Of a DNA stretch of 64,000 nt, positions 48,594 to 60,794 are shown one piece after another (position 1 is the first letter of the stretch; each line of letters starts with the position of its first letter). Below the pieces are notes generated by a model. It ran no database searches, was not told where the DNA came from, and saw nothing but the letters and a program-made list of their open reading frames with translations. A program made the translations under genes and the position numbers. The DNA is taken from contig CP093831.1 in assembly GCA_033063855.1 (NCBI GenBank), forward strand, positions 5,642,001 through 5,706,000, read 5' to 3'. The stretch is from Smittia aterrima (taxonomy: Eukaryota; Arthropoda; Insecta; Diptera; Chironomidae).

Positions 48594-50434
48594 TTAGTTG
48601 ATCGGCTTGAAGTCCAACCAAATGCCGCCAGTCTTAATATTAAGAAACTCCTTTGGGTCGATCGTAAGCGGTTGCTTCGTTTTGTCGTTGACGGTAATCT
48701 CGAAGTTCCTAACGAGATGAGCAATTGCGGCCTTTGATTGCATTAACGCGAATCTCATTCCGATGCAAATACGAGGGCCATCACCGAACGCTAAATAAAC
48801 TCCTTTATCTTTGAAAGCTTTCAAACCTCCGTGCTCAGGATTGAAACGTTCAGGCATAAATTTCTCGGGTTCAGAATAGTATTCTGCAAAGAAAGTCTTT
48901 GAATTATTATTCAAATTATGTTAACTAAATAAACGAACCTGGATCACGATGAATCGAATAAATCGGAATCATTATGCTGTCGCCAACTTTTACTTGATAT
49001 TTCTTATCTTTAACACCATCAAGCTCAATCGCTTCTGTGCATTCTCTGTTTGTAAGCGTTGCTGGTGGATGAAGACGCAAAGCTTCGTGAAATACTTGAT
49101 CCAAATATTCGTTGTCAATAAGTTTTTCGTAAATGATTTTGCCATTGTTGTCGAACATTTCTTTGATTTCTTCGCGAAGTTTGTCTTGAACATTCTTGTT
49201 CGCTGCGAGCTATTAAATATTTAAATTTATTTTTAATTCTGATATGGGTCGTCATTGTTACCTCAAAAAGCGAGTGCATAATGGCGCCGGAGCTCGTCTC
49301 GAAACCATCTGTGAATATTTAAGTAAAATTTGCTTCTTCTAAAAATATCTTCTACTCACCAATAAAGAATGTTACTCCATGTGCTGCCATGTCCAGCTCG
49401 CTCAAATTTTTTTTATTACGCAATTCTATTAAATATGCCAAGTAATCGTCACGTTTGGTTTGACTTTTATCGCGATGTTCAATTGCTTGCTGCATTAGAT
49501 TTGTGAAAAAATCTTCGACTTCCTTTTTCACCATTTTGACTTTGAAAATTTTCATCATGGATGGGAAGATCGCGTAAATAATAAACATGAATGTGATAAA
49601 ACCACTCGGTTGCATAATACTTCTTCCCATTTCACGGATTTCTGGCTTTTCCTTTGTAAACGATTGAGCGTCAGCATTGAAGATGCAACTCGAGACGACA
49701 TCTGTTGTGTACTTAGCGCATATTTCACGAGCGTCGAGTGGTTCCTTGTTGTCCTTCTTCAACTCATCGTTAATGTACTTTGAGAATCTTTGGAGAATTT
49801 CATCGACGAGTGGGAACAAAGCTTTAATCTGAATAAAGATATCGTTGTCGAATATATCGATAAAAAATATCAATAAATCACTCACGCGACTTGGAGAAAA
49901 CGCAGGCGTTATCTCAGCTCGCTTCTCTTTCCATTCCTCTCCTCGCAACATAAACGGGTTACGACCAAAGATTGGATCTTTTTCTTTATCGGTCTGAATA
50001 AAATTTTAATTTTCTTATCAAATAATGTTAAGAGATAATAAACATGAACTTACCATTTGACTGAAACTGCTGTCGTGAAAATTCTTGAAATTCTTTATTA
50101 AAACAGTTTTGATTGTTTCTGGATCGATCACCATAATAGATGGAGACTTGAATTCAAAGTATCCAACAAACGGAGCTTTTCCTCGGAATTCTCTGTGGAA
50201 ATTTTGTTTTTAACCAAATATTTCACAATTTTACGAAAGAACTCACTGATAAATGTCGTCGTAGTCGTAAGTCATATTTCTCGATTGAGTGATCAAACTT
50301 GGAATATTTCCCAAAGGAAACTTGGCTTTTGGTCCTGGAACTCCAACATTCTCAAAATGTTTGTGCTGCGCCGTTAGCCAATAATAAATTAAGCCAGCGA
50401 TTGCCGCGACACAAAATAAAATAAACCAAATCAT
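48594..50434 (-). CDS. cytochrome P450, CYP28-like, array copy 1
   Basis: Seven exons: 50434-50247, 50192-50054, 49993-49886, 49828-49360, 49308-49262, 49209-48939 and 48883-48594. They encode 503 residues, the normal length. An N-terminal membrane anchor (WFILFCVAAIAGLIYYWL) leads into the Pro hinge VPGPKAKFP. The C-helix WKEKR, the I-helix DGFETSSGA, the K-helix EALR, the PERF motif and the heme loop FGDGPRICIGM with Cys447 are all intact. Blocks such as TQSRNMTYDYDDIYQ and DPIFGRNPF resemble CYP28 of flies, within the CYP3 clan. Such microsomal enzymes oxidise plant toxins, insecticides and sometimes hormones. It is the first of five copies on the minus strand. The ATG at 50434 is the only one that gives a proper anchor. 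Confidence 0.95.
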
Positions 50435-50458
50435 TGCAGAAGAACGTGCTTTCAGTAA

Positions 50459-50527
50459 GAAATTCAAGAGCAAACTGAACGTCAAATATCACGCGAGCAC
50501 TAAACGAGAATATTGAGAGAAGAAAAT
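50459..50527 (-). promoter_or_regulatory. proximal promoter of P450 copy 1
   Basis: The block contains TTCAGTTTG with initiator A at 50476, about 42 bases before the start codon. It has a relic duplicate at 48254-48322. No TATA box is evident. The remaining sequence to 50719 shows nothing else. Confidence 0.45.
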
Positions 50528-50719
50528 CAGCGGAGCGAGAGTCCAAAAGTGTTCAAGGTCGATACAAAACGCCGGCTAAGCGTCGCTGATAAAAAAAAAT
50601 ATTTCTATTTTGTTTGTTTTCGTTTATTTAAACGGAACGGGAAGACCAGCAGAATTCAAATAGAGAAACTCGATCCATCAAGGCCATTTCAGTTTAAAAT
50701 TTCTCAGCAAACGTTTTTC

Positions 50720-52496
50720 TTACTCTATCGGCTTGAAATTCAACCACACTCCGCCTGTGTTGTGTGCAATAAATTCACTGGGATCGATGACAAATGGTAG
50801 CTTTGTCTTATTGTTTATGGTAATCTCAAAGTTCTTCACGAGATGCGCAATCGCAGCTTTCGACATCATCAAAGCGAATTTCATTCCGAGGCAGATTCGA
50901 GGGCCATCACCGAATGGAATAAATACTCCTCTGTCTTTGAAAGCTTTCAAGCCTCCATTTTCAGGATTGAAACGTTCAGGAATAAATTTATCAGGTTCCT
51001 CGTAGTTTTCTGGATCACGATGAACCGAATAAATAGGAATGATGAAGCTGTCGCCAACTTTCACACGATGCATCTTTCCCTTAACTCCTTCGAGTTCAAT
51101 CTCTTCTGTGCATTCTCGATTTGTGAATATCACTGGTGAACGAAGACGCAAGCCTTCGTGAAAAACTTGATCCAAATATTCATTGTCCATCAATTTTTCG
51201 TAAATCATTTTCCCATCGGCGTCATAAATATCTTTGATTTCATCGCGAAGTTTGTTTTGAACATTTTTGTTTGATGCGAGCTGAAAAAAAATATTTTAAT
51301 CTTTTAAACCAAACTAAAATCTCACAACCCTACTTCAAAAAGTTCGTTTGTGATTGCTCCAGCGCTGGTCTCGAATCCATCTGAAATATTATGTTGTAAG
51401 CTAATTGCATCAGATAATAAATATCTTACCAAGGAAGAATGAAACTCCATGCGAAGCCATGTCGAGTTCACTAATATTTTTCTTCTTGCGCAATGCGATC
51501 AAGTAGTCCAAGTAGTCGCCGCGTGAGATTTGATCCTTTTCGCGATGTTGAACTGCTTGAAACATCAAATTTGAGAAGAAATCTTCGATGTACTTCTGAA
51601 CAATCTTTGGTTTATAAAATTTGCTGATAATTGGAAAGATTGAGGTAACAACTGTCACAAAAATCAACCACGGAGAAAACTGGAAAATATTTCTTCCCAT
51701 TTCACGAATCTCAGACTTTTCCTTTGTGAACGATTGAGCATCAGCATTGAAGCCGCAACTCGAGACGACGTCAATTGTAAATTTTGAGCTGATTTCACGA
51801 GCGTCGAGTGGTTCCTTGTTGTCCTTCTTCAGCTGATCGTTGATGTAATTTGAGAATCTTTGAAGAATTTCATCGACGAGTGGAAGCAAAGCTTTAATCT
51901 GAATGAATAAAATCGTTATCACAAAATTAAATGAACAATATGAATCACTCACGCGACTTGGAGTGAATGCCGGCGTTATCTCAGCACGCTTCTCTTTCCA
52001 CTCATCGTCTCGTAAAAAGAATGGATTACGAGCAAAAATTGGATCTTTTTCTTTAGAGATCTTGAAGTAGAACTGAGAATAAGAATATTTTTCTTGGAAA
52101 TGCTTCACTTTTTTACCGTTTTTCCAAAAATATTATTCTTGAAATTCTTGAAATTCTTTATCATAACGCTCTTGATTGTTTCTGGATCGATTAGAAGGTA
52201 AGATGGTGATTTCAGTTCAAAGTATCCAACGAATGGAGCTTTGCCTCGATAAGCTCTACAATAAAATAAATGTATTTTTCGACTTCATTATTTGGCGAAT
52301 GAACTCACTGATAAATGTCATTGTAGTCGTAAGCAATGTTTCTCTTTCGAGTTATTATGCTCGGCACATTTCCCCATGGAAACTTTGGCTTTGGTCCTGG
52401 GACATCTGACTTTTCAAAATATTTATAATCCGAAGTGAACCAATAATAAAATAATCCAGCGATCGCCGGGATACAGAATAAAATAAACCAAACCAT
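50720..52496 (-). CDS. cytochrome P450, CYP28-like, array copy 2
   Basis: Six exons: 52496-52309, 52255-52117, 52060-51953, 51898-51430, 51380-51334 and 51280-50720. They encode 503 residues. Anchor, C-helix WKEKR, I-helix DGFETSAGA, K-helix EGLR, PERF and heme loop FGDGPRICLGM with Cys447 are intact. Unlike the other four copies, this gene has no intron between the HRDP and PERF segments. The sequence runs through as HRDPENYEEPDKFIPERF, so the last intron was removed cleanly. The third exon begins after CTTCAAG, chosen because it lines up with the ends in the other copies. The protein is more divergent than the others near the SRS regions (for example RSPVIFTNREC after the K-helix), so its substrates may differ. 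Confidence 0.95.
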
Positions 52497-52964
52497 CGCT
52501 AAACAAAAATTGAGGACTTAATTCATTAAACTTCAAACAATGAATGAGAGAAAATAAAATATATCTCTAGCTTTTTAATCTATCAAGGCAAATCACTTTT
52601 TTGCCTTAAAGAGTTTTCTTGAAAATGTCAAAAATGGTTATCATGATATCACAGAAGATTATTTTTTATGACGATCTAACTCCATATAAGAGTTATCTAT
52701 CATCGATGTACGTATCACGAGCAACAGCCTTGAACTTAAAAATTAATTAAAGGGAATTTGAAATGTAAAATCAAATAAGATAAAATTTGAATTGAAGATG
52801 AAAACTGCAAATTTCTATTTTGTTAATGATAATTTTTACTTACAAAAGCAAATTTTTGAACATTTGGGATTTATCTTATCCAGAAGATAAATTTTATTTC
52901 TCAAAATTGGTTTGAGCTTTGTTCATTCCTTTTTTGTAATAAAACCTCATTCTATCTTATCGCA
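52497..52964. other. spacer between P450 copy 2 and the UGT gene
   Basis: About 0.47 kb between divergent genes. It should contain the promoter of P450 copy 2, but that promoter block does not resemble those of the other copies. No exon or repeat seen. Confidence 0.5.
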
Positions 52965-52998
52965 TATATAATGCTCCCTCAGCTCAAGTTAGTCAGTT
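52965..52998 (+). promoter_or_regulatory. UGT core promoter (TATA plus initiator)
   Basis: TATATAAT starts at 52965 and AGTCAGTTG has its initiator A at 52995, 30 bases downstream. The start codon is at 53016. An ATG inside the TATA region at 52971 would lie upstream of transcription, so it is not used. Confidence 0.65.
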
Positions 52999-53015
52999 GT
53001 GTTTCAGTTGCGATA

Positions 53016-54695
53016 ATGAAAAGTCACATTTTGTTTTTCGTGCTTCTTGCGCTGTTTAAAATCTCAAATGGAGGAAATATTTTATTTCTGAGTGGAGTTG
53101 CTTCAAAGAGTCATCATATTTACAATCGAGCTTTAGTGGTAGGACTCGCAGCGAAAGGACACAATGTAACATTCCTCTCAGCTGATCTTTCGAAGGAGAA
53201 GACGCCAAACGTTCACTACATTCATCTTGAAAAAGTTTACGATCATCTCAAGGAACAGAATGATTACGACCAATCTTTATTGGACTTTGCTAACATGGGA
53301 TCGGTATTGGCGACAATCTTTTTTGAAGCATCGTCCTCGATGATGTGTGATTCAATGTACTTGGGCAACGGCCTTGAGAGTCTTCTTGACTATCCGAAAG
53401 ATTTCAAGTTTGACGCAATCATTCACGACTTCACCTGCGGTGCCTGTTTACTTCCTTTAGTCGCGAGATTCAATTATCCACCAAAAATTGAGTTATCAGC
53501 ATTTGCGAACCCTCCTAGTACAGTGGATTACGTTGGAGGACATAAGTATCCAGCCTACATGCCTCATTATAATCTTGACTACACCACAGAAATGAACTAC
53601 TTTCAACGATTATTTAACACGGCACTTTATTCAATTGGTTGGATGTGAGTATCATGAAATCATAAATGAATTTCATAATTCCAATTAATTCTTTTAAGAT
53701 GTCGCGAGTTTATCTCGTTACCATTAACTGAAAGATCACAAAGAGAAAGGTTTAAGTTCCCCTTTCCTCCACTTAAGGAGCTAGCTCAAAAAACCGCATT
53801 AATTCTCGTAAACACTGACATTGCCATCGACTTCCCCGAACCAATTCAACCAAATATGATTCAAGTTGGAGGACTTCAAGTTGCCGATGCAAAACCTTTG
53901 TCAAAAGTGAGTGAACTAAGTTTTTTATGCGAACATTTGTTATCTTATCTCTTTCGATAGGAAATGGATGATTTTATTAAAAGAGGAAAGAAGGGAACAG
54001 TTTTGATGGCGTTGGGAACGAACATGAAGTCGAGCATACTTGGCGAAGAGCGACTGAGAGCAATTATCGAGACTTTCGCTCAACTTCCTGATTATAATTT
54101 CTTGTGGAAGTTTGAGGAAGAAGAAAAGGACTTGCCAGCAGCTTTACCAAAGAACGTGATGATTGGTAAATTCCTTCCGCAAAATGACATTCTCGCTCAG
54201 CCAAACTTGATTGCGTTTATTTCGCATTCGGGAATGTTGTCAACTCATGAAGCTTTCTGGCATGGAAAGCCATTAATTTCAATGCCGTTCTTTACTGATC
54301 AATATATGAACTCAGCGAAAGCAGCAAATTTGGGCGTTGCAGTTAAAGTCGACTTTAAAACTTTAACAGTTAAGAGTTTCAAGTCGAGCATCGAGACAAT
54401 TCTGAAGAATCCAAAATATTTCAAAAACGCTCAGCAACTTTCAAAGCTTTTCAGAGATAAACCACAGAAACCATTAGATCGAGCAGTTTGGTGGATTGAG
54501 TATGTCATGAGGAACCCAAACATTGAGAATCTTGCCTCGCCAACGATTAAACTTGGTCATTTCATATCAAATTCTTATGACGTTCTCTTGACAGTTCTAG
54601 TTTTATCATTCTTAGTTATTCATTTAATTTGTAAAGTTATCAAAAAAATTAGGAATTTCTATGGAAGTAAGAGAAACAAAACAAAAAAAGAATAA
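53016..54695 (+). CDS. UDP-glycosyltransferase (insect UGT family)
   Basis: Three exons, 53016-53644, 53699-53906 and 53961-54695, encode 523 residues, the usual UGT size. A signal peptide (MKSHILFFVLLALFKISNGG) is followed by the acceptor-binding half, which carries the catalytic His in SKSHHIYNRAL (residues 33-34). The donor half holds the UGT signature near residues 365-410: FISHSGMLSTHEAFWHGKPL, then PFFTDQYMNSAKAANLG. The usual HGG of the signature is HSG here. A single C-terminal membrane helix near residues 485-507 is followed by a short basic tail ending KTKKE, which fits a KxKxx ER-retrieval signal. The enzyme should sit in the ER and conjugate sugars to small lipophilic molecules. 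Its place inside the P450 array fits joint action in detoxification. It is the only plus-strand gene in the array. Confidence 0.95.
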
Positions 54696-54924
54696 TAAGA
54701 CAGAAGCAGAAAAGAGTAGAATACAGTGACCTGCTCAATTCGGCGAAAAAACACACTTTTTTCACTGTCCCCAAAGTTTACAAGTTAATAACTTTCGTCT
54801 CGTTGGACGGAGTTTCAATATTTTTATCTTTGGAGAAAACAAATTTATTCAGCTCATTGCATGATTTTTCTTGGGTCCGAAATATTTACTTAAGTTAACT
54901 AAATTAAGTGATTTCTCAACATGT

Positions 54925-54930
54925 AATAAA
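54925..54930 (+). terminator. likely polyadenylation signal of the UGT gene
   Basis: AATAAA lies 230 bases after the UGT stop codon and just before the convergent end of P450 copy 3. It is followed by more A residues; cleavage is expected 10-30 bases further on. Confidence 0.4.
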
Positions 54931-54984
54931 AAAAAAGTCAATTTCACATTTATAAACATTTTATTCGAATGATCTCACTCAAGT

Positions 54985-56855
54985 TTAGTCGATCGGCTTG
55001 AAATCCAACCAAATTACTCCACTGTTAACATTTAATATTTCTTTTGGACCAATAACCAAAGGACGTTGAGTTTTTTCGTTGACTGTAATCTCAAAGTTCT
55101 TAACGAGATGAGCGATTGCGGCTTTTGATTGCATCAAAGCGAATCTCATTCCGAGGCAGATTCGAGGGCCATCACCGAACGCTAAGAAAACTCCTTTGTC
55201 TTTGAAAGCTTTCAAACCTCCGTGCTCAGCATTGAAACGTTCAGGAATGAATTTCTCAGGGTCAGTGTAATTATCTGTGAAGAAATTAAATCATTTTAAT
55301 TAATGGATTAAAGAATATTGCTTAAAACTCACTCGGATCATTGTGAACGGAATGAATAGAAATCAACAAATTGTCGTTGACGTTAATTTGATGTTTCTTG
55401 CCTTTCACTCCCTCGAGTTCAATCGCCTCAGTGCATACTTTGTTAAAGGTTAGCGCTGGTGGATGAATACGCAAAGCTTCGTGAAAAACTTGATCCAAAT
55501 ATTCATTGCTCATCATTTTATCGTAAATGATTTTTCCATCTTCGTTAAAGATTTCTTTAATTTCATTGCGAAGTTTTTCTTGAACGATTTTATTGTCGGC
55601 CAACTGCAGAAAAATAAATATTTTTCTTGAAGTAATTTATCAAATGAAAAGGCAAAGTCTTACCTCAAACAAAGTATACGTAATCGCTCCAGAGCTTGTC
55701 TCGAATCCATCTGTGAAATCAATAAATTAAAATTCTTCAAAGGACAATTTAAAAAATATTTCTAACCAATAAAGAAGGACATGCCATGTGCAACCATATC
55801 AAGCTCATCGATCTTCTTTTTGTTACGCATTCCAATCAAGTAAGCCAAGTAATCTTCACGATTAATCGGATTTTTCTCGCGATGTCCAATCGCTTGATGC
55901 ATCAAATTCTTAAAAAACTCTTCAACTTCCTTCGAAATAACTGATGCTTTCAAAAATTTGCCAAGAATTGGAAAGATTGATTTTACGGTGAACACAAAAA
56001 TCAACCACGGAGTAAACTGGAAAATATTTTTTCCCATTTCTCGAATCTCTGGCTTTTCTTTTGTGAAAGATTGAGCATCAGCATTGAAGACACAACTCGA
56101 AACGACGTCTGTTGTGTACTTGGCACAGATTTCACGAGCGTCGAGTGGTTCCTTGTTGTCTTTCTTCACCTGATCGTTGATGTACTTTGAGAATCTTTGA
56201 AGAATTTCATCGACGAGTGGGAACAAAGCTTTAATCTAAGTTAAAGATTGTTATCAATTGTTATCGCGAAATCATAAAAAAAATTTTTTTTCTTCACTCA
56301 CGCGACTTGGAGAGAAGGCTGGTGTTATCTCAGCACGCTTCTCTTTCCACTCCTCACCTCGCATCAGAAATGGATTACGACCGAAAATTGGATCAGTCTC
56401 CTTATCGATCTTTGCAATTAAAATTTTAAATTTAAACTTGTATTCAATTGAGATCTTAATTTTATATGTTACCCCTTCACCGACTGTGTTGTCGTGAAAA
56501 TTCTTGAAGTTCTTGACTAAGACGGTTTTGATCATTTCTGGGTCGATTATAAGGTAGGAAGGAGTCTTCATATCAAAATATCCAACGAACGGCGCTTTGC
56601 CTCGATAAGCTCTGAGAATTTGTTTAGTTTTCAATTATTTATTTCACAACTTGACTAAAGAACTCACTGATAAATGTCATCAGCATCGTAGATAGCGTTT
56701 CTAGAACGAATATACTGGTTTGGCATGTTTCCCCATGGAAACTTCGGCTTTGGTCCTGGAATTCCAAGTTTCTCGAAATATTTGTACTTGAGAGTGAACC
56801 AATAATAAAACAATCCAGCGATCGCTGCGACACAGAAGAGAATAAATAAAACCAT
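54985..56855 (-). CDS. cytochrome P450, CYP28-like, array copy 3
   Basis: Seven exons: 56855-56668, 56611-56473, 56409-56302, 56235-55767, 55710-55664, 55603-55333 and 55274-54985. They encode 503 residues with exon lengths equal to copy 1. The membrane anchor, WKEKR, DGFETSSGA, EALR, PERF and FGDGPRICLGM are intact. The fourth intron uses an unusual donor (GTTAGA). The loop after the K-helix reads FNKVCTEAIELEG rather than TNRECTEAIELEG. Near the end NSGVIWLDF replaces the common TGGIWLDF. The gene points tail to tail at the UGT, with about 290 bp between stop codons. It is a member of the CYP3 clan and likely a microsomal detoxification enzyme. Confidence 0.95.
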
Positions 56856-56904
56856 TTTCTAATAAATATTTCACGTCTTTATCAAATGAAGTTCAAGCTC
56901 GAAC

Positions 56905-56938
56905 TGATTTCTATTCTCATTATCTTTCAGCTTTTATA
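56905..56938 (-). promoter_or_regulatory. core promoter of P450 copy 3
   Basis: On the minus strand TATAAAAG lies at 56938-56931 and AATCAGTTCGAG has its initiator A at 56905, 33 bases on. Copies 4 and 5 share the downstream sequence but lack this TATA box. Confidence 0.6.
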
Positions 56939-57025
56939 CAAAATCAGAGAAAATGAAATATTTCGCATACAAAATCATTTCGTTATTTTTCGAAATTTTT
57001 ATTTAGCATCAAAACAGTTGTATAA

Positions 57026-58860
57026 CTAAGAAGTGTGGATCTGTTTAAAGTCCAACCAAATACCGCCCTGTTTAACATTGTTAAACTCTTTTGGATCCAG
57101 AACCAACGGTCGCTGAGTTTTGTCGTTGACAGTAATCTCAAAATTTTTGACGATATGAGCAATTGCAGATTTTGACATCATCAAAGCGAATCTCATTCCG
57201 AGGCAGATCCGAGGACCATCACCGAACGCTAAATAAACTCCTTTGTCTTTGAAAGCTTTCAAACCTCCGTGCTCAGCATTGAAACGTTCAGGAATGAATT
57301 TCTCGGGGTCAGCGTAATTATCTGAGAAGAATTATTCAAAATATTAATCGAAATACGTTAATTGAATGAACGAACCTGGATCACGATGAATCGAATAAAT
57401 CGGAATCATTAAATTATCGCCTAACACAAATTTGTGTTTTTTGCCCTTAACTCCTTCAAGTTCAATCTCTTCTGTGCATTCTCTGTTTGTAATTAGTGCT
57501 CCTGGATGAAGACGCAAAGCTTCGTGGAAAACTTGATCTAAATATTCATTGTCCATTAATTTTTCGTAAATGATTTTTCCATCGGCGTCATAAATATCTT
57601 TGATTTCGTCGCGAAGCTTCTCTTGAATATTTTTGTTGGTTCCAAGCTATGAAAGAATATTTTAATCATTACTGAACAATTTTCAGAAAAATCTTACTTC
57701 GTATAATGAGTTCGCTATAGCTCCAGAGCTGGTATCAAATCCTCCTGAAAAATATTTTCGGTATTTTGAAATGAAAAAGAAGAAATAACTTACCAAGAAA
57801 AAAAGAAAGTCCATGAGCCGCCATATCAAGCTCGTTAACCTGTTTCTTGTTGCGCAGTCCGATCAAGTAAGCCAAGTAGTCATCGCGTTTGATTTGATTC
57901 TTCTCGCGATATTCAATCGCTTGATGCATCAGATCAAGAAAGAAATCTTCAACTTCCTTTCTTATCATTTTCGCTTTATAAAATTTTCCCATGAAAGGGA
58001 AAGCTGTTTGTATCATGATCAAAAGCATATTCCACGGCGACGTGTTAAATGCATTTCTTCCCTTTTCACGAATCTCAGATTTATCCTTTGTAAACGATTG
58101 TGCATCAGAATCGAAAACGCAACTCGAGACAACGTCAGCTGAGAACTTTGTGCAGATTTCAAGAGCGTCGAGTGGTTCCTTGTTGTCATTCTTCACCTGA
58201 TCGTTGATATACTTTGAGAATCTTTGGAGAATTTCTTCGACGATTGGAGTCAAAGCTTTAATCTAAGTAAATTAAATCGTTATCGCGAACTAAGATACAT
58301 CATGAGCCACCAACCCTGTTTGAAGTGAAGGCTGGCGTTATCTCAGCTCGCTTCTCTTTCCATTCCTCTCCTCGAAGCATAAATGTATTACGAGCGAAGA
58401 CTGGATCACTTTCCTTATCAGCCTTTAATCATATCAGAGATAAGATTCATATCATAATTTATGTAATTTCTAAAACTACCATTTGACTGAAAGTGTTGTC
58501 GTGAAAATTCTTAAAGTTTTTGACTATGACACTCTTTAACGTTTCAGGATCGATCAAAAGATATGACGGCGTCTTCATCTCAAAATATCCAACGAACGGC
58601 GTCTTGCCTCGATAAGCTCTGAGAAATTTTGTTATTCAATTAAATAATTCACAACATCACGAATGAACTCACTGATAAATGTCATCGTAGTCGTAAGTAA
58701 CGTTTCTAGATTGCGTCATCATGTTCGGTAAATTGCCAAACGGAAACTTTGGCTTTGGTCCTGGAACTCCAAGTTTCTCGAAATATTTGTACTTGAGAGT
58801 GAACCAATAATAAAACAATCCAGCGATCGCCGCGACGCAAAACAAAACGAAACAAAACAT
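57026..58860 (-). CDS. cytochrome P450, CYP28-like, array copy 4
   Basis: Seven exons: 58860-58673, 58618-58480, 58422-58315, 58262-57794, 57744-57698, 57646-57376 and 57321-57026. They encode 505 residues. Anchor, WKEKR, EALR, PERF and the heme loop FGDGPRICLGM are intact. The I-helix motif reads GGFDTSSGA, where the other copies have DGFETSS; the required acid-Thr pair is kept. The C-helix to next exon junction is TSNR instead of SPSR, and the donor there is the weak GTTGGT. The C terminus has a short extra tail (QIHTS). The promoter is nearly identical to that of copy 5, which suggests these two are the most recently related. The likely role is microsomal oxidation of foreign compounds. 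Confidence 0.95.
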
Positions 58861-58872
58861 CGCTCGAGCAAA

Positions 58873-58940
58873 ATATTTCACGTCTCAATTGAATGAAGTT
58901 CAAGCTCAAACTGAAAAAGAGTCAAAATTCGCTCACGCTC
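58873..58940 (-). promoter_or_regulatory. proximal promoter block of P450 copy 4
   Basis: A 68-bp block that is identical at 66 positions to 62871-62938 upstream of copy 5. It contains TTTCAGTTTGAGC with initiator A at 58912 and, 22-26 bases upstream, a GAGCGTGAGCG word. No TATA box is present. Confidence 0.5.
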
Positions 58941-59090
58941 TTCATCATTAAAAAAATTCGTTGAGCTAAAAATAACCTTTTGATCTGATGAAACAAATTT
59001 ACAAATGTTTCGTTAAAGTCAATTTCTGTTTGACTCATTTCCAAAACAAACTCAGAATTATGTTCATCACTTTATTCAGAAAAACGAAAA

Positions 59091-60794
59091 TCATTTTAAT
59101 TTCAAAGCTTCCGCTAACTTCAAATTCATTTGTTGTCCATGAACTGTTTCTAGTTCAAACTGCAAAACTTTTTGAGCATCTTTGAGACAATTAATTGATG
59201 TTTCCTGATTGTAAGAAATATTCTTCAGCTCGCGTCGTTGAATTTCCTCCAACAAATTGAATTTTTCGTGAAGAACGTCAGCTTTATAAATCGATAGTCG
59301 AATGTTGAATGGATCAATCCGCTTCATTGTCTCGAGCAAATCATCGCAATGTTTCAACATTTTTCCAAAACTTTCCTCGGACTTCTTCTCATCGTTATTT
59401 CCAAACTCTTTTATCAACAAATGTTTGAGCGAGAACATGTGATAATGATTCGGATGAAGGAAGTTTGAGAACTTCGAAATGAGCGATTCAATCATGCTGA
59501 CTGACGACATTCGAACAGTTACTTCTTCAATCTCTTCACTCATTTTACCAACCAAGAAAGCGACTTCATTGCCAGAGAGTCGAGCAGGACATTTATTGCA
59601 AACCCAATCAACATTTTCCAAAGTTGGATTCTCTGGAACTTGAATTCCATTGCAAGCTTCTCCATCTAAGCCAATGCATCGTAACGATGAGAAATTTGAA
59701 TTCATCTCAGTTGGATCTTCACAGCGTTGACAATGACAGTCGAAATATTTTATTTCCTTCAAATGTTGACGTCGTTGTTGAGTTCCCCAAAGGATATTGC
59801 TGTAACAGCCCATTAGATGTTCACCTTTGCGAATATCAGTTGCTGCTCTCACCGTCAACTTGAATCCATTCTTTACATCAAATTGAAAATGACAGTTCGG
59901 GAAACAAGAATGCTCGATGATACAAGCGGTCGCAAACAAGCCTGCGACTTGATTGTCCTCAGTCAAATAAAAAGCGTTCGTCTCAATGATTCCGAAAATT
60001 TCTTGCAAAGTTTTGCGATCGCTTTTCTGTAAAACTATTTTGCCGACTTTTGCTTCCACTTTTCTCAAAGGTTTTAAATAGTTTTCCTCGAGAAAATCGA
60101 TTTGAGTTTCTGTTTCCCTGAAATTCAATATTTTTATTGAAAAGAAATTCGAATGAATAAAACTTTTAATTTACTTAAAGTTTTCGGAAGATTTCCTCTC
60201 CTCAAAATGCTTTTCCAAGCTCATCAAATCTTCAAACTTTCTCGGAGACTTCATCTGAAGCATGAGACACTTGAGAGGAAACAAAACGTCAGAACGATAA
60301 AAATTTCTTCCTCGATTCTCGACGGAGCCTCCTTTCAACAAAAGACACTCAATGCCGTGCAGCTCCGAGTTGTTTAATCCAACGCAATCTTCTCGACAAC
60401 AAGGCCACTGACAATTCGAGCAGCGACTAATGGATCCACCGATGCTTGAAAAGCAACCAACGCAATTTGAATGACGGAAACTCCAGTCAGGTCCCACGAC
60501 CAAAGGAAACTCGTTGAATATTACACTTCCACTTTTAATTTCTCTTGTTGCTTGAAGATATCTTCCGACCTTTTCGTCATTTGCAATCTTAAAAGCATGA
60601 AGAAAAATAATTATAAAGTTCAAGAAGAATTTTCAAAGTGAACTAACTCGAAAAGGTTTGCAAATCTTTTTATGAATCTTCCAATCAGACTTTTGATGTT
60701 CAGCTGAGCAGTAGACGACTTGAGCACATCCAGAGCACACTTTTAAATCAGATTCACTTTTACAAACGACACATTTTAAAATTCGCGATTCCAT
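59091..60794 (-). CDS. SET and MYND domain protein (SmydA type)
   Basis: Three exons, 60794-60648, 60587-60175 and 60117-59091, encode 528 residues. The first exon is a MYND zinc finger (CVVCKSESDLKVCSGCAQVV, then YCSAEHQKSDWKIHKKIC). The SET domain starts at VGRYLQATREIKSGSVI, is split by a Cys-rich insert, and resumes with ACIIEHSCFPNCHFQFD near residues 251-267. GEHLMGCYSNILWGTQQRR and the post-SET cysteines CHCQRCEDPTE follow. A helical C-terminal half completes the protein. The layout fits arthropod-specific SmydA proteins, putative lysine methyltransferases of nucleus or cytoplasm. In the NHSC motif the Asn that helps bind the methyl donor is Glu255 here, so activity is open. The gene is an unrelated guest inside the P450 array. 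Confidence 0.88.

Noticed and set aside
52971..53015. UGT start codon at 52971
   Set aside because: This ATG overlaps the TATA box; the initiator lies downstream, and the ATG at 53016 begins directly with a signal peptide.
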